Source of the DNA: Verrucomicrobiota bacterium
GTDB lineage: Bacteria; Verrucomicrobiota; Verrucomicrobiia; Limisphaerales; JACRJY01
NCBI GenBank assembly: GCA_016235585.1
Contig: JACRJY010000208.1
Coordinates: 1 to 45,370, forward strand
Length of the DNA stretch: 45,370 nucleotides
Reading direction: 5' to 3'
Shown here: positions 1 through 10,068 of the stretch, piece after piece
How positions within the stretch are numbered: position 1 is the stretch's first letter
Layout: every line of letters begins with the position of its first letter
Notes under the pieces: generated by a model
Told to the model about the DNA's origin: nothing
The model's database searches: none
The model's input: only the letters and a program-made list of their open reading frames with translations
Position numbers and translations under genes: made by a program

Positions 1-1260
1 ATTCATTTCCACACCCACGACACCAGCGGCATTGCCGCCGCGAGCATTCTGCGCGCCGCCGATGCCGGCGTCGACGTGGTCGACCTCGCGCTCGCCGCCA
101 TGAGCGGCAGCACGTCGCAGCCGAACCTCAACTCCATCGTCGCCGCGCTCCAGCACACGCCGCGCGACACCAAGCTCGACCTCGGCGCGCTCAACGAATT
201 CTCCGACTACTGGGAGCGGGTGCGCGAGTATTACCACCCGTTCGACACTGCGCCCAAGACCGGCAGCGCGGAGGTTTATCTGCACGAGATGCCCGGCGGC
301 CAATACACCAACCTCAAGGAACAGGCCGCCAGCATGGGCGTTTCGCATCGCTGGCCGGAAATCGCCCGCACCTACGCCGAGGTCAACCAGCTCTTCGGCG
401 ACATCGTGAAGGTCACGCCGTCGAGCAAGGTCGTCGGCGACATGGCGCTGTTTCTTTTTTCGCGCGGCATCAAGCCCGCCGACGTGGTGAACCTCGAACC
501 CGGCGCGCAGGGTTTCCCCGAATCTGTCGTGGACATGATGAGCGGCGGCCTCGGCTGGCCGGAAGGCGGCTGGCCCGAAGCGGTGCAGCGCGTCGTGCTC
601 GGCGAGAAGCGCGCGGCGGAGGCGCGGAAAAATTTCGAGAAGGGCGTCGTGCCCGGCGCGGTCGCCACGTCGGCGAACCTCGACAAGATTCGCCGCGAAA
701 TTTCCGAGAAGCTCAAGCACGAGGCGACGGACGACGTTTTGTTTTCGCACCTGATGTATCCGCAGGTCTTCTCCGATTACGCGAAGCATCACGCGCAGTT
801 CAGCGACGTGAGCGTGCTGCCGACGCACGCGTTTTTCTACGGCCTGCGGCGTGGCGAGGAAATCAACGTCGCCATCGAGGAGGGCAAGTCGCTCATCATC
901 CGCCTCATCAACGTCAGCGAGCCGGACAAGGACGGGCGCCGCACCGTGACCTACGAGTTGAACGGCATGACGCGCGAAACCTACATCGCCGACAAGAAGA
1001 TCGCGCCGCAGGCCAAGACGCGCCCCAAGGCCGACCTCGCCGACCCGTTGCAAGTCGGCGCGCCGATTCCCGGCCTCATCGCCAGCATCGCCGTCACCGT
1101 CGGGCAGAAGGTCGCGAAGGGCGACAAGCTCCTGATGATGGAGGCGATGAAGATGCAGACCACCGTGTATGCGCCCGCCGACGGCGTGGTGGCGGAGTTG
1201 CACGCCGCGCTGGGGGAGACGGTGGAGAGCAAGGATTTGCTGGTGAGATTGCGGTTGTAG
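1..1260 (+). CDS. pyc: Pyruvate carboxylase, C-terminal part (5' end outside window)
   Basis: The frame is open from base 1 and the start lies upstream, so about 419 C-terminal residues are present. The first residues read IHFHTHDTSG, the metal-binding H-x-H strand of the carboxyltransferase TIM barrel of pyruvate carboxylase/oxaloacetate decarboxylase. The linker/allosteric region follows. The last 75 residues form a biotinyl domain with the motif MMEAMKMQ; the biotin-accepting Lys is codon 1150-1152. The enzyme converts pyruvate and bicarbonate to oxaloacetate with ATP and feeds the TCA cycle, whose gltA and sucCD genes lie further along this window. A separate decarboxylase or PycB alpha subunit would look the same from this fragment, because the N-terminal biotin carboxylase part is not visible. 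Confidence 0.9.
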   Translation: MHFHTHDTSGIAAASILRAADAGVDVVDLALAAMSGSTSQPNLNSIVAALQHTPRDTKLDLGALNEFSDYWERVREYYHPFDTAPKTGSAEVYLHEMPGGQYTNLKEQAASMGVSHRWPEIARTYAEVNQLFGDIVKVTPSSKVVGDMALFLFSRGIKPADVVNLEPGAQGFPESVVDMMSGGLGWPEGGWPEAVQRVVLGEKRAAEARKNFEKGVVPGAVATSANLDKIRREISEKLKHEATDDVLFSHLMYPQVFSDYAKHHAQFSDVSVLPTHAFFYGLRRGEEINVAIEEGKSLIIRLINVSEPDKDGRRTVTYELNGMTRETYIADKKIAPQAKTRPKADLADPLQVGAPIPGLIASIAVTVGQKVAKGDKLLMMEAMKMQTTVYAPADGVVAELHAALGETVESKDLLVRLRL

Positions 1261-1320
1261 CCGGCCGGCTATTTTTTTCTTCGGCTGGCCCGGGACGGGA
1301 TAAACTTTTGCCGCGCCTTC

Positions 1321-1495
1321 GAGGATCAGCACCAGTGGTTGCCGCGCCAGAGGCGTTCGAGGCGAAGAGCCAGTAATCGCCCGCGTCATTGGTCTGCGCG
1401 TTGACGCGGGTTATTTGCGCCTGAACTTGGAGCGGAGCAGCAGCCCAGCTGCCGCCAAATGAAAGCCAACCTTGTGTTGAGCTTGGCCGTTGACC
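1321..1495 (-). pseudogene. Remnant of an immunoglobulin-like (Ig/PKD-style) domain
   Basis: Between the convergent ends of pyc and mqnC the minus strand has a stretch with no start codon that reads ...VNAQTNDAGDYWLFASN and then ASGAATTGA. The pattern NxQTNDAGxYxxxxSNxxGxxxT is typical of the bacterial Ig-like repeats of very large secreted proteins. A stop codon lies upstream at about 1496-1498 and nothing around the fragment extends it. I read it as a decayed piece of a large surface protein, or a domain-sized fragment left by rearrangement. The remaining bases of this 244-base gap hold only a weak GC hairpin near 1263-1290. Confidence 0.4.
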
Positions 1496-1504
1496 TCAAC
1501 TCCT

Positions 1505-2761
<1,257 letters not shown>

Positions 2762-2849
2762 AGCGGGAAGGTAGCAGCCGGGGCACGGAGAGACAAAGCT
2801 TCGATTCCAATCGCCTGGGGCAATCCGGGTCGTCCAGAACTGAAATTGT

Positions 2850-2935
2850 CTCTGCGACCTCTGCGAATCCCTCTGCGCCCTCCGCGTTGAAATAATAACG
2901 CAGAGGTCGTAGAGGGATTCGCAGAGGTCGCAGAG
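2850..2935. repeat. Long hairpin built from CTCTGCG-type units
   Basis: Bases 2850-2874 and 2911-2935 are a perfect 25-bp inverted repeat. The pairing continues inward with three mismatches to an eight-base loop (GAAATAAT), giving a stem of about 39 bp. Each arm is an irregular string of CTCTGCG or its complement. It lies between the divergent mqnC and BamD-like genes, and read through on the minus strand it is open in the mqnC frame. Confidence 0.85.
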
Positions 2936-3007
2936 GAAAGACAAAGACGGACGACTTCGCCACCCGCCGCCTTGACTTCACTCCCGCGCCTGACTACGGT
3001 GCGCGGC

Positions 3008-4000
3008 ATGAATCGGTGGATTGTTCGTTTGCTCTTGTTTCTCGTTGCCGTCGTGGCGCTGCCGCACCGCGCGCCGGCACCGCTCGTCTACAAACCGGGC
3101 GAGGGCTGGACTTACGAGGCGGTGGGCAGCGGCAGCGGCTGGTCGCGCACGCGCGCCAAGGAGCAGCTTGATGTCGCGAAAGAGGCGCTGGACCAGAAGG
3201 ACATCAGCCTCGCCCTCAAGGCCGCGCGCCGCACGGTCAACGAATGGCCGCTCTCCGACTACGCCCCCGAGGCGCAATACATCATCGGCCGCTGCTACGA
3301 GGAGAAGAAGCAGGATGAAAAAGCCTTTAAGGAATACCAGAAAGTGCTCGAAAAATACCCGAAGATTTCCAACTACCAGGAGATTCAGAAGCGCCAGTAT
3401 GAGATCGCCAACCGCTACCTCGACGGGCAGGGCTTCAAGCTCTGGGGCGTCATTCCGTTCTTCTCCGACATGGAGAAAACCTCGGAGATGTATCAGAAGC
3501 TGATCAAGAACGGCCCCTACAGCGACGTCGCCGCGCAGGCGCAGATGAACATCGGCGCGGCGCAGGAAAAGCGCGGCGACTTCACCGAGGCCGTGAAGGC
3601 CTACGAAAAGGCCGCCGACCGCTACAACGACAAGAAGGACGTCTCCGCCGACGCGCTTTTCAAGGCCGGCCTCGCCTACCAGAAGCAGGCCAAGACCGCC
3701 GAATACGACCAGGGCGTCGCACAGAAGGCCATCGCGATGTTCACGGATTTCGCCGCGCTCTTCCCGGGCGATTCGCGCGTGCCCGAGGCGCAGAAGATCA
3801 TCGAATCGCTCAAGACCGAGCAGGCGCGCGGCGGGCTGGAGGTGGCGAAGTATTACGAGAAGAAAAAGCAGTGGAGTGGCGCGCTGGTCTATTACAACGA
3901 AGTGCTCGTCAAGGATCCAAACTCCGCCTACGCCTCCGTGGCGAAGGAGCGCATTGACGCCATCAAGGCCATCCAGGGCGCGGGAACCAGCGGCAAGTGA
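3008..4000 (+). CDS. BamD-like outer-membrane assembly TPR protein
   Basis: A 330-residue exported protein. The signal peptide is MNRWIVRLLLFLVAVVALPH..APA, without a lipobox Cys. It is followed by tetratricopeptide repeats: AARRTVNEWPLSDYAPEAQY, AFKEYQKVLEKYP, AVKAYEKAADRY and ALVYYNEVLVKDPNSAYA. This arrangement is that of BamD/YfiO, which helps the BAM complex fold outer-membrane proteins. The start at 3008 gives the complete signal peptide. Its stop overlaps by one base the start of an LptE-like lipoprotein gene, so the two look cotranscribed and both concern outer-membrane building. BamD is usually about 245 residues and a lipoprotein; the longer size and missing lipobox leave a YbgF/CpoB-like periplasmic TPR protein as the alternative. 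Confidence 0.7.
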   Translation: MNRWIVRLLLFLVAVVALPHRAPAPLVYKPGEGWTYEAVGSGSGWSRTRAKEQLDVAKEALDQKDISLALKAARRTVNEWPLSDYAPEAQYIIGRCYEEKKQDEKAFKEYQKVLEKYPKISNYQEIQKRQYEIANRYLDGQGFKLWGVIPFFSDMEKTSEMYQKLIKNGPYSDVAAQAQMNIGAAQEKRGDFTEAVKAYEKAADRYNDKKDVSADALFKAGLAYQKQAKTAEYDQGVAQKAIAMFTDFAALFPGDSRVPEAQKIIESLKTEQARGGLEVAKYYEKKKQWSGALVYYNEVLVKDPNSAYASVAKERIDAIKAIQGAGTSGK

Positions 4001-4515
4001 TGATCCGCCCCGCGCTGCTGCTGTCGTTGAGCCTTGCCGCCCTCCTCGTGGCGGGCTGCGCCGGATACCGCCTTGGCCCAACCAACGGCGAGACGGCGGG
4101 GGGCAAATCCGTCCAGGTCAATTTTTTCCAGAACCAGACCGGCGAGCCGCGCCTCGTGGAGGCGGTGAACTCCGCGCTCCGCAAACGGCTGCAGCAGGAC
4201 GGCACCTACCGGCTCGACACGCGCGGTGCCGGCGATGTCGTTCTCACCGGCGTCCTCACGCGCTTCGACCGCGCCGGAATCAGCTACCAGCCCGGCGACA
4301 TCGTCACGGTGCGCGACTACAACCTCTCGATCACCGCGAAGATCACGGCGACGGAGCGCGGTTCGGGCCGGGTGATTTTTGATCGGCTCGTCACGGGCAA
4401 GAGCATCATCCGCGTCGGCACCGACCTGGGCAGCGGCGAACGGCAGGCGGTTCCCCTCATCGCGGACGACCTTGCGAAGAACACCGCGTCGCTGCTCGTG
4501 GACGGCGCGTGGTGA
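4000..4515 (+). CDS. LptE-like lipopolysaccharide assembly lipoprotein
   Basis: A 171-residue lipoprotein with a clear lipobox, LLVAGC, the lipidated Cys being residue 20. After it comes AGYRLGP, the usual beginning of LptE-family proteins, then VNFFQNQTGEPRLVEAVNSAL and the strand segment VRDYNLSITAKITATERGSG, also typical of LptE. In the family it sits inside the LptD barrel and helps insert LPS in the outer leaflet. The ATG overlaps the stop of the BamD-like gene (TGATG), which indicates translational coupling. GTG at 3997 is the only nearby alternative start. Confidence 0.75.
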   Translation: MIRPALLLSLSLAALLVAGCAGYRLGPTNGETAGGKSVQVNFFQNQTGEPRLVEAVNSALRKRLQQDGTYRLDTRGAGDVVLTGVLTRFDRAGISYQPGDIVTVRDYNLSITAKITATERGSGRVIFDRLVTGKSIIRVGTDLGSGERQAVPLIADDLAKNTASLLVDGAW

Positions 4516-4541
4516 TGCGGCGGCGGGCGTTGAAATTGTCT

Positions 4542-4610
4542 GGAGCGCCGAGCATTCGCTCGGCACGATAGTCCGGGTGTTTCCCCTGGCCGAGCAATGC
4601 TCGGCGCGCC
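4542..4610. repeat. Twin-hairpin palindromic element, copy 1
   Basis: The left arm at 4545-4564 and right arm at 4589-4607 are inverted copies differing by one inserted base. Each arm is itself a hairpin (GCCGAGC, three or four loop bases, GCTCGGC). It lies between the convergent ends of the LptE-like gene and the gene at 4646-5083. It belongs to the same family as the elements at 25785, 30306 and 35014. Confidence 0.85.
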
Positions 4611-4645
4611 GCTTCAAACCAAACCCAGCGATTCCCGGCGGCGGA

Positions 4646-5083
4646 CTACCAGAGGAAGGATGCGGACTCGGCCAGTTGCTGGCCGTCATCCCACAGGGTA
4701 ACGCGCCACGCAGTGACTTCACCGAGCTGCTGATACTGCTCCCGGCTCAAGGCGACTTCACTCCACCGGCTGAACGCGCCGGATTTCACAGCTTGTTCCA
4801 GCACGAGCGGCGGCGTGTTCTTGCGCCCGCGCGCCTCGATGCGGATTTTCAGCCCGCCGCTGGTGCCGCGCCACTGCACGTCGAAACGCAGCGTGGAGAC
4901 TTCCGCCGGGTGTTTCCGCAGGTGCGCCTGGTAGGCGTCGCGCTCGTAGAGGCTCGGCGAGAGCGTGTGGCGGCCCTGCTGGTCGAGATAGTGCGGCAGC
5001 ACCTTCACGACCTTGCCGGAAGCGGCGTGCGCCGCCGCCGCGGTCCACAGGACGATTACCATCACACTCAAGAGCCATCGCAT
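4646..5083 (-). CDS. Secreted protein of unknown function
   Basis: 145 residues with a signal peptide (MRWLLSVMVIVLWTAAAAHA). I do not recognise the family. The mature part begins SGKVVKVLPHYLDQQGRHTL, contains SPSLYERDAYQAHLRKHP, and continues with strand-rich sequence (STLRFDVQW, LKIRIEARG, WRVTLWDDGQQLAESASFLW) that could form a small beta-sandwich. The ATG at 5081-5083 gives the full signal peptide. It converges on the LptE-like gene, separated by a twin-hairpin repeat, and diverges from the Prc protease gene 198 bases away. No catalytic motif is visible, so no function is proposed. Confidence 0.6.
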   Translation of the reverse strand: MRWLLSVMVIVLWTAAAAHAASGKVVKVLPHYLDQQGRHTLSPSLYERDAYQAHLRKHPAEVSTLRFDVQWRGTSGGLKIRIEARGRKNTPPLVLEQAVKSGAFSRWSEVALSREQYQQLGEVTAWRVTLWDDGQQLAESASFLW

Positions 5084-5281
5084 GGGCGCAGCATAACCAT
5101 GCCCGGCCCAAACTCAACGAAGAACTCGAACGAAGCTCGAACAAAACCTCCCCGCGCGCTGTCGAACAAGGCAGCGCGGCAAAAGCCTGCATTGAATGTT
5201 TGCGCCGCCCCGGCCCGTGGGCTATGAATCCCGCGCGCACCGCCGGATCCGTTCCGGGGAAAGCGCGCCGAGCTTTTCACT

Positions 5282-7834
5282 ATGAAAAAAATATTGAGCC
5301 TGCTGTCTCTGGCACTGGCGGCGGCGCTGTCCGCGGCGGACACCAACCCGCCCGTCATCCTCACCAACGAGGTGAAGCTCACCGTGGGGCCGAGCGACGG
5401 CGACATCGCCCGGCTCACCGGGCAGCTGCTGATGCGCCAGCATTACTCCAAGCAGAAGTTCGACGACGCGATGTCCGCCAAGTTCCTCGACCGCTACCTC
5501 AACTCGCTCGACCCGCAGCACATTTATTTCCTGAAAGGCGACCTCGCGGAGTTTGAGAAATACCGCCCGCTGCTCGACGACCTGACCATGAAGTCCGGCG
5601 ACACCACGCCGGGCATCGTGATTTTTCGCCGCTTCCTCCAGCGGTTTGACCAGCAGGTCGCCTATTCGGTGGAACTGCTGAAGGCGGGGAAGTTTGAATT
5701 CACCTCGAACGAGCGCTACACGCCCGACCGCCGCAAACTTGCCCCGCCCAAGGACATGGAGGAGGCCCGCACGATGTGGCGCGACCGCCTCCGCTACGAG
5801 TATCTTCAGGAAAAGCTCAACATCGGCCGCCCGGAGGAAATCGTCGCCGCGCTGAAGGAAAAATTGCAGAAGAAAAAGCCCGCCGAAATCATCGCCAGCA
5901 TCCAGGCCGGGAAAAAGAAGGCCGAAGAATTGAACCGCCTCGCCCAGGAGGCTGCCAAGACCAACCGCGTGGACGGCGAGTCCGTGGCGGCGCCGGAAAA
6001 AGTCCGCCAGACCAACGACATCACTCGCGTGCTCTTCGGCAAGGTGGGCGACGACAAGGCCGAGGAGATCGCGGTAGACATCGGCGCGCGGCTCGCCAAG
6101 GAAAAGCTGGATGTCATCCTCGATTCCGTCCGCGCCAAGCTGGAGCGCGACAATGCCGCCGAGATTGTCAACACCCTCCTCCGCCGCTACGCGCGCATCT
6201 CCCGCAGCTTCCGCGAGTTTGACGGCGACGACGTGCTGCAGCTCTACCTCTCGGCGCTCACGCGCGTCTATGACCCGCACACCGACTACATGGGCAAGTC
6301 GCAGTTCGACACCTTCTCCATCAACATGAAGCTCTCGCTCTTCGGCATCGGCGCGGTGCTGCGCTCGGAGGACGGCTATTGCAAGATTCAAGAGCTGATG
6401 CCCGGCGGCCCCGCCCTGATGAGCAAGAAGCTCAAGCCCAACGACAAAATCATCGCCGTCGCCCAGGGCGGCAAGGAGCCGGTGGACTGCGTGGAAATGA
6501 AGCTCAACAAAATCGTCGAGATGATCCGCGGCCCCAAGGGCACCGAAGTGCGCCTCACGGTCGTTCCCGGCGACGCGCCCGACTCCTCCACGCGCAAAAT
6601 CGTCACGCTCATCCGCGCCGAAATCAAACTCGAGGAGCAGGAGGCCAAGAGCAAAGTTTATGACGTGCCCGCCGCTGGCGGCAAAACCACCCGCCTCGGC
6701 GTCATCAACCTGCCCTCCTTCTACGCCGACATGGACTCCCGCAAGGCGGAACGCAAAAGCACCACTTCCGACGTCGCCAAGCTCGTCCGAAAAATGAAGG
6801 AGGAAAACGTGGACGGCATTATCCTCGACCTGCGCGGCAACGGCGGCGGCTCGCTCGAAGAGGCCATCAGCCTGACCGGCCTCTTCATCAAGAGCGGCCC
6901 GGTGGTGCAGGTGAAAGACCCCGACGGCACCATCGTCGTGGACGCGGACAAGGATCCGTCCGTGCTTTATTCCGGCCCGTTGATTGTGCTGACCAGCCGG
7001 TTCAGCGCCTCGGCCTCCGAGATTCTGGCCGGCGCGCTGCAGGACTACGGGCGCGCGCTCATCGTCGGCGACTCCACCACGCACGGCAAGGGCACCGTGC
7101 AGTCGCTCATCCAGCTCGGCCAGCTCTTCCAGCAATACGGCGTGCCGTTCAAGAACAACCCCGGCGCGCTTAAGCTCACCATCCGCAAATTCTACCGCGC
7201 CAACGGCTCCTCCACCCAGAAGGACGGCGTCACCCCCGATCTCATCCTCCCCTCGCCCAACAACTACGCCGAGGTCGGCGAGGCCTCGCTGGAAAACCCG
7301 CTGCCGCACGACGTGATTCCCAGCGCGGACTTCGAGAAGGTGAATCTGATCCAGCCTTATCTCGCCGAGTTGAAACGGCGCTCCGAGCAGCGCGTCGCCA
7401 AGGAAAAAGACTTCGACTTCGTCCGCGAGGAAATCGAGCGCTACAAAAAAATGATCGCCGACAAGAGCGTCTCGCTCAACGAAGCCCAGCGCCTGAAAGA
7501 AAAGAAGGAGGCGACCGATCGCGACGAGAAGCGCAAAAAGGAGCTGCGCGCCCGCGGCGAGCCCAAGGAAAAAATCTATGAGCTGACGCTCAAGCAGGTG
7601 GCGCAGCCCGGGCTGACCGTGTATGTCGCCAAGACCAACGACCTGGCCGCCGCCACCGTCGCCGTGCCGAAGGCGACCGTGGGCCACGCCGCCGCTTCCG
7701 ACGAGGACGGCACGGAACTGGCCGACGACAAGACGCCGGCGGTGGACATCAACCTCGAAGAGGCCAAGCGCATCCTTCAGGACTGGATCGCCCTCGCGGC
7801 CAAGGGCGGCGCGATCGTCGGCAAGAAGGACTGA
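5282..7834 (+). CDS. prc: Tail-specific (C-terminal processing) protease, S41 family
   Basis: An 850-residue periplasmic protease of the Prc/Tsp type. The signal peptide is MKKILSLLSLALAAALSAA. The N-terminal helical domain includes FLDRYLNSLDPQHIYFL. A PDZ domain lies at about 345-440 (GIGAVLRSEDGYCKIQELMPGGPA). The S41 core has ILDLRGNGGGSLEEA and the Ser-Lys dyad: FSASASEI, with S577 most likely catalytic, and HGKGTVQ with K603. A long charged C-terminal region (KRRSEQRVAKEKDF) matches the tail domain of Prc. The length fits Prc rather than the shorter CtpA (about 400 residues). The family degrades misfolded or tagged envelope proteins and trims peptidoglycan hydrolases and lipoproteins. 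The end is joined to tatD through a possible 20-codon ORF. Confidence 0.9.
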   Translation: MKKILSLLSLALAAALSAADTNPPVILTNEVKLTVGPSDGDIARLTGQLLMRQHYSKQKFDDAMSAKFLDRYLNSLDPQHIYFLKGDLAEFEKYRPLLDDLTMKSGDTTPGIVIFRRFLQRFDQQVAYSVELLKAGKFEFTSNERYTPDRRKLAPPKDMEEARTMWRDRLRYEYLQEKLNIGRPEEIVAALKEKLQKKKPAEIIASIQAGKKKAEELNRLAQEAAKTNRVDGESVAAPEKVRQTNDITRVLFGKVGDDKAEEIAVDIGARLAKEKLDVILDSVRAKLERDNAAEIVNTLLRRYARISRSFREFDGDDVLQLYLSALTRVYDPHTDYMGKSQFDTFSINMKLSLFGIGAVLRSEDGYCKIQELMPGGPALMSKKLKPNDKIIAVAQGGKEPVDCVEMKLNKIVEMIRGPKGTEVRLTVVPGDAPDSSTRKIVTLIRAEIKLEEQEAKSKVYDVPAAGGKTTRLGVINLPSFYADMDSRKAERKSTTSDVAKLVRKMKEENVDGIILDLRGNGGGSLEEAISLTGLFIKSGPVVQVKDPDGTIVVDADKDPSVLYSGPLIVLTSRFSASASEILAGALQDYGRALIVGDSTTHGKGTVQSLIQLGQLFQQYGVPFKNNPGALKLTIRKFYRANGSSTQKDGVTPDLILPSPNNYAEVGEASLENPLPHDVIPSADFEKVNLIQPYLAELKRRSEQRVAKEKDFDFVREEIERYKKMIADKSVSLNEAQRLKEKKEATDRDEKRKKELRARGEPKEKIYELTLKQVAQPGLTVYVAKTNDLAAATVAVPKATVGHAAASDEDGTELADDKTPAVDINLEEAKRILQDWIALAAKGGAIVGKKD

Positions 7835-7896
7835 TGCGCAGCTTCAAAAGGCGCGCTGCCGTTCTCAAAACCATCCTACGCGCCTGCCTCCCGTGA
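7834..7896 (+). CDS. Possible 20-codon coupling ORF between prc and tatD
   Basis: The prc stop overlaps an ATG (TGATG at 7832-7836). That ATG opens a 20-codon frame, MRSFKRRAAVLKTILRACLP, whose TGA at 7894-7896 overlaps the GTG start of tatD (GTGA). No recognisable product is expected. The two overlaps suggest that ribosomes finishing prc could be carried to tatD. It could equally be chance in a short gap. Confidence 0.3.
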   Translation: MRSFKRRAAVLKTILRACLP

Positions 7897-8708
7897 CGCC
7901 TGTTTTCTACGACACGCACGCGCATCTGGATTTTCCCGACTTCGCCGCCGACCTCCCGCAACTGGTCGAGCGCGCCGCCGCCGCCGGCATCACCAAGATC
8001 ATTTCCATCGGCACCGACTTGGAAAGCAGCCGCCGCGCGATTGCGTTGGCGGAGAAATTTCCCGCCATTTACGCCGCCGCTGGCTGGCATCCGAACGACG
8101 CCCTCCGCGCGCCGGAGGATTTTCGCGACGAACTCCGTGAACTCGCGCGGCATCCCAAGGTCGTCGCCATCGGCGAGACAGGGCTCGATTACTACCGCCT
8201 CCCCACCGCGCCCGGCGGTGGCGGTGGCACGGCGGCGGACGACGCGCGGGTGAAGACGAAGCAGGCTGCCGCATTCCGGCAGCAGCTCGAAGTCGCCGCC
8301 GAACTCGGCCTCAACTGTGTCATCCACCAGCGCGGCGACTGCCTCGCGGACACGCTGGAAATCCTGCGCCCGTTCGCGGGCCGCGTGCGGTTTGTGTTCC
8401 ACTGCTTCGTCGGCACGCCGGACGAGGCGGCGCGCATTCGTGAAGTTGGCGGGCTGGTGAGCTTCACCGGCATCACGACCTTCAAGAACGGCGGAACCGT
8501 GCGCGCCAGCGCCGCCGCCGCGCCGGAGCTGATGCTGGAGACGGACGCGCCGTTCCTCGCTCCGGTGCCGTATCGCGGCAAACGCTGCGAGCCGGCCTAC
8601 GTGAAAGAAATCGCCGCCGCTGTCGCGCAGGCGCGTGGCTGCTCGCTGGGGGAATTGAGCGCGCTGACGTGTGAAACGGCGCACCGTCTTTTTCCGAAGC
8701 TCATATAG
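7893..8708 (+). CDS. tatD: TatD-family metal-dependent DNase
   Basis: 271 residues, close to the usual 260. The metal-binding motifs of the amidohydrolase-like TatD barrel are present: YDTHAHLDF at the start, AIGETGLDYYR, VIHQR, FHCFVGTPDEA, and the C-terminal LETDAPFLAPVPYRGKRCEP. TatD proteins are cytoplasmic 3'-5' exonucleases acting in DNA repair and quality control. No in-frame ATG precedes the motif region closely, so I took the GTG at 7893, two codons before the conserved strand. Alternative start codons further upstream would run into the prc coding region. A short Gly-rich insertion (PGGGGGTAADD, about residues 110-120) follows the LDYYR motif. Confidence 0.88.
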   Translation: MTPVFYDTHAHLDFPDFAADLPQLVERAAAAGITKIISIGTDLESSRRAIALAEKFPAIYAAAGWHPNDALRAPEDFRDELRELARHPKVVAIGETGLDYYRLPTAPGGGGGTAADDARVKTKQAAAFRQQLEVAAELGLNCVIHQRGDCLADTLEILRPFAGRVRFVFHCFVGTPDEAARIREVGGLVSFTGITTFKNGGTVRASAAAAPELMLETDAPFLAPVPYRGKRCEPAYVKEIAAAVAQARGCSLGELSALTCETAHRLFPKLI

Positions 8709-8711
8709 GAA

Positions 8712-8807
8712 AGAGTTTCAAGTTGCAGGGTTTCAGGTTGCAAGTTTTCCACAAGGGAACCGGCGCAAAAAACGTGCAACCTGCAACCTTTCAACCTGCA
8801 ACCTTCA
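8712..8807. repeat. Inverted string of TTGCAGGTT/AACCTGCAA words
   Basis: The left half (8714-8750) repeats AGTTGCAGG, TTTCAGGTTGCA and AGTTTTCC. The right half (8775-8807) repeats the complement, GCAACCTGCAACCTTTCAACC. The halves form a long imperfect hairpin between the convergent tatD and DUF167 genes. The right half supplies the last codons and the stop of the DUF167 gene. Confidence 0.8.
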
Positions 8808-9090
8808 GCCTCTCCGCCACCACCTCCGCCGTCATCCCCGCCACGCGCACCGTCTTGTGCCGTGACGTCTGGCCGCGCACAAGCTGCACGGCACCGCGCG
8901 GGCAGTTGAGCTTCTCCGCAAGCAGCCGCACGAGCGCCTCGTTGGCGGCGGAGTCCACGGGCGGCGCGGTGACTTTGATTTTGAGTTCACCGCCGATGGC
9001 TCCGCTGATTTCCTCGCGGCTCGCGCGGGGCTGGAGTTTCACCGCGAGTTCCACGCCGCCGTTCACCTCGCGCAGCCACGGCGGCGTCAT
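8791..9090 (-). CDS. DUF167 (YggU-like) protein
   Basis: 99 residues, the normal size of the DUF167/YggU family. The conserved pattern is present in full: VKLQPRASREEISGAIGGEL, then KIKVTAPPVDSAANEALVRLLAEKL, then RGQTSRHKTVRVAG. The biochemical role of the family is not established. The ATG at 9090 overlaps the stop of the preceding yggT-like gene by four bases, so the pair is cotranscribed, as yggT and yggU often are in other bacteria. The last codons (LKVAG) and the TGA come from the inverted repeat at 8712-8807, so the native C-terminus may have been replaced. Confidence 0.88.
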   Translation of the reverse strand: MTPPWLREVNGGVELAVKLQPRASREEISGAIGGELKIKVTAPPVDSAANEALVRLLAEKLNCPRGAVQLVRGQTSRHKTVRVAGMTAEVVAERLKVAG

Positions 9091-9977
9091 AACGGCAGGC
9101 TCTGGAAAATGCGCGGCAGGCTCCAGAGCGTGGCGTGCAGTCTGTCCTCAAAAAAACTCCGCAGCCAGAACTCGCCGCCGAGCCACGCCGCGAGCAGCCA
9201 GACGAGCGCGACGGCGAGGACGGGCGCGAAATCCATCCGGCCCGCGCGCAGCGGCAGCCACGCGAGCGGGCGCAGCAGGTTTCGCGTCGTGAACGCGATG
9301 AAATTCCAGACCGGATGCTCGCCGAGATAGACGTAGCTGTTCACGATGTGCAGCGCGAGCAGCGCGAGCAGGAGATATTTCCATGCGAGCCATCCGCCGA
9401 ATCCGCACACCAGGGCTTGCTGCGCCAGGTGGGAAAATGACTTCGTGACGGGCAGCATCCCCATTTTTTCAAAGCCCGGCGCCAGCAGCAGCCAGCCGAG
9501 ACTGCTGGCGGCGAACGGGAGGAAAAACTTCACGGCGCGGGGACGATTTTCCGCCCGGCCCAGCAGGTGGCGGACGAGTTTCAGCACCGGGTCGGCGGCC
9601 AGTTCGCCCGACCGCAGCGCGGAGACCAGCAGCAGCCAGAAGTGAAAAACCAGCAGCAGCTCGGCGAAACTGAAGAAGGAATGCAGCAGCATCCGCGCGG
9701 GAAACGAGCTGTAAAACGGCAGCGCCACGACGCCCAGGTCCACCGCCGGCGTCCAGTCGAACACCGAGCCGAGGTGCCAGCCGGCCAGCCCGCGCAGGAC
9801 GAGCAGCACGAACATCAGGCCGAGAGAGACCCATCGCTTCGCGCTGCGCTCGCGCGGGCGCTGGAGATTGGCGAGGACGGTGACGCCGCGCCCGGCCTCC
9901 GGGAACTGGTCGTGGGCGCGCCAGTTGAGCCAGAGCAGGAACGCCACGAGGTTCAGGATGGCGTCGAAGAGGGCCAT
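9087..9977 (-). CDS. YggT-family integral membrane protein (duplicated domain)
   Basis: 296 residues with about six hydrophobic segments, for example DAILNLVAFLLWLNWRA, WVSLGLMFVLLVLRGLAG and YLLLALLALHIVNSYVYLGE. The segment GEHPVWNFIAFTTRNLLRPL is close to the conserved YggT motif (NPI...L..T.P.L.P.R). A similar arrangement earlier in the chain suggests two YggT units, which fits the length (single-unit YggT is about 100 residues). YggT-like proteins have been linked to osmotic stress and, in some phyla, to the division site; the role here is unknown. Its start at 9977 is followed upstream by an inverted repeat and then sucD. Confidence 0.78.
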   Translation of the reverse strand: MALFDAILNLVAFLLWLNWRAHDQFPEAGRGVTVLANLQRPRERSAKRWVSLGLMFVLLVLRGLAGWHLGSVFDWTPAVDLGVVALPFYSSFPARMLLHSFFSFAELLLVFHFWLLLVSALRSGELAADPVLKLVRHLLGRAENRPRAVKFFLPFAASSLGWLLLAPGFEKMGMLPVTKSFSHLAQQALVCGFGGWLAWKYLLLALLALHIVNSYVYLGEHPVWNFIAFTTRNLLRPLAWLPLRAGRMDFAPVLAVALVWLLAAWLGGEFWLRSFFEDRLHATLWSLPRIFQSLPL

Positions 9978-9978
9978 G

Positions 9979-10066
9979 GAATTTCAAATGGCGAATTTCA
10001 AATGGCGAATGGGCGGTGCCTCCGCGCGGCTGGATTTGTCATTTGAAATTCGCCATCCACCATTCG
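9979..10066. repeat. Inverted string of AATTTCAAATGGCG words
   Basis: ATGGCGAATTTCAAATG at 9988-10004 is a perfect 17-bp inverted match to 10040-10056. Both sides carry further partial units (AATTTCAAATGGCGAAT repeated twice on the left). It fills the gap between sucD and the yggT-like gene. Confidence 0.85.
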
Positions 10067-10068
10067 TC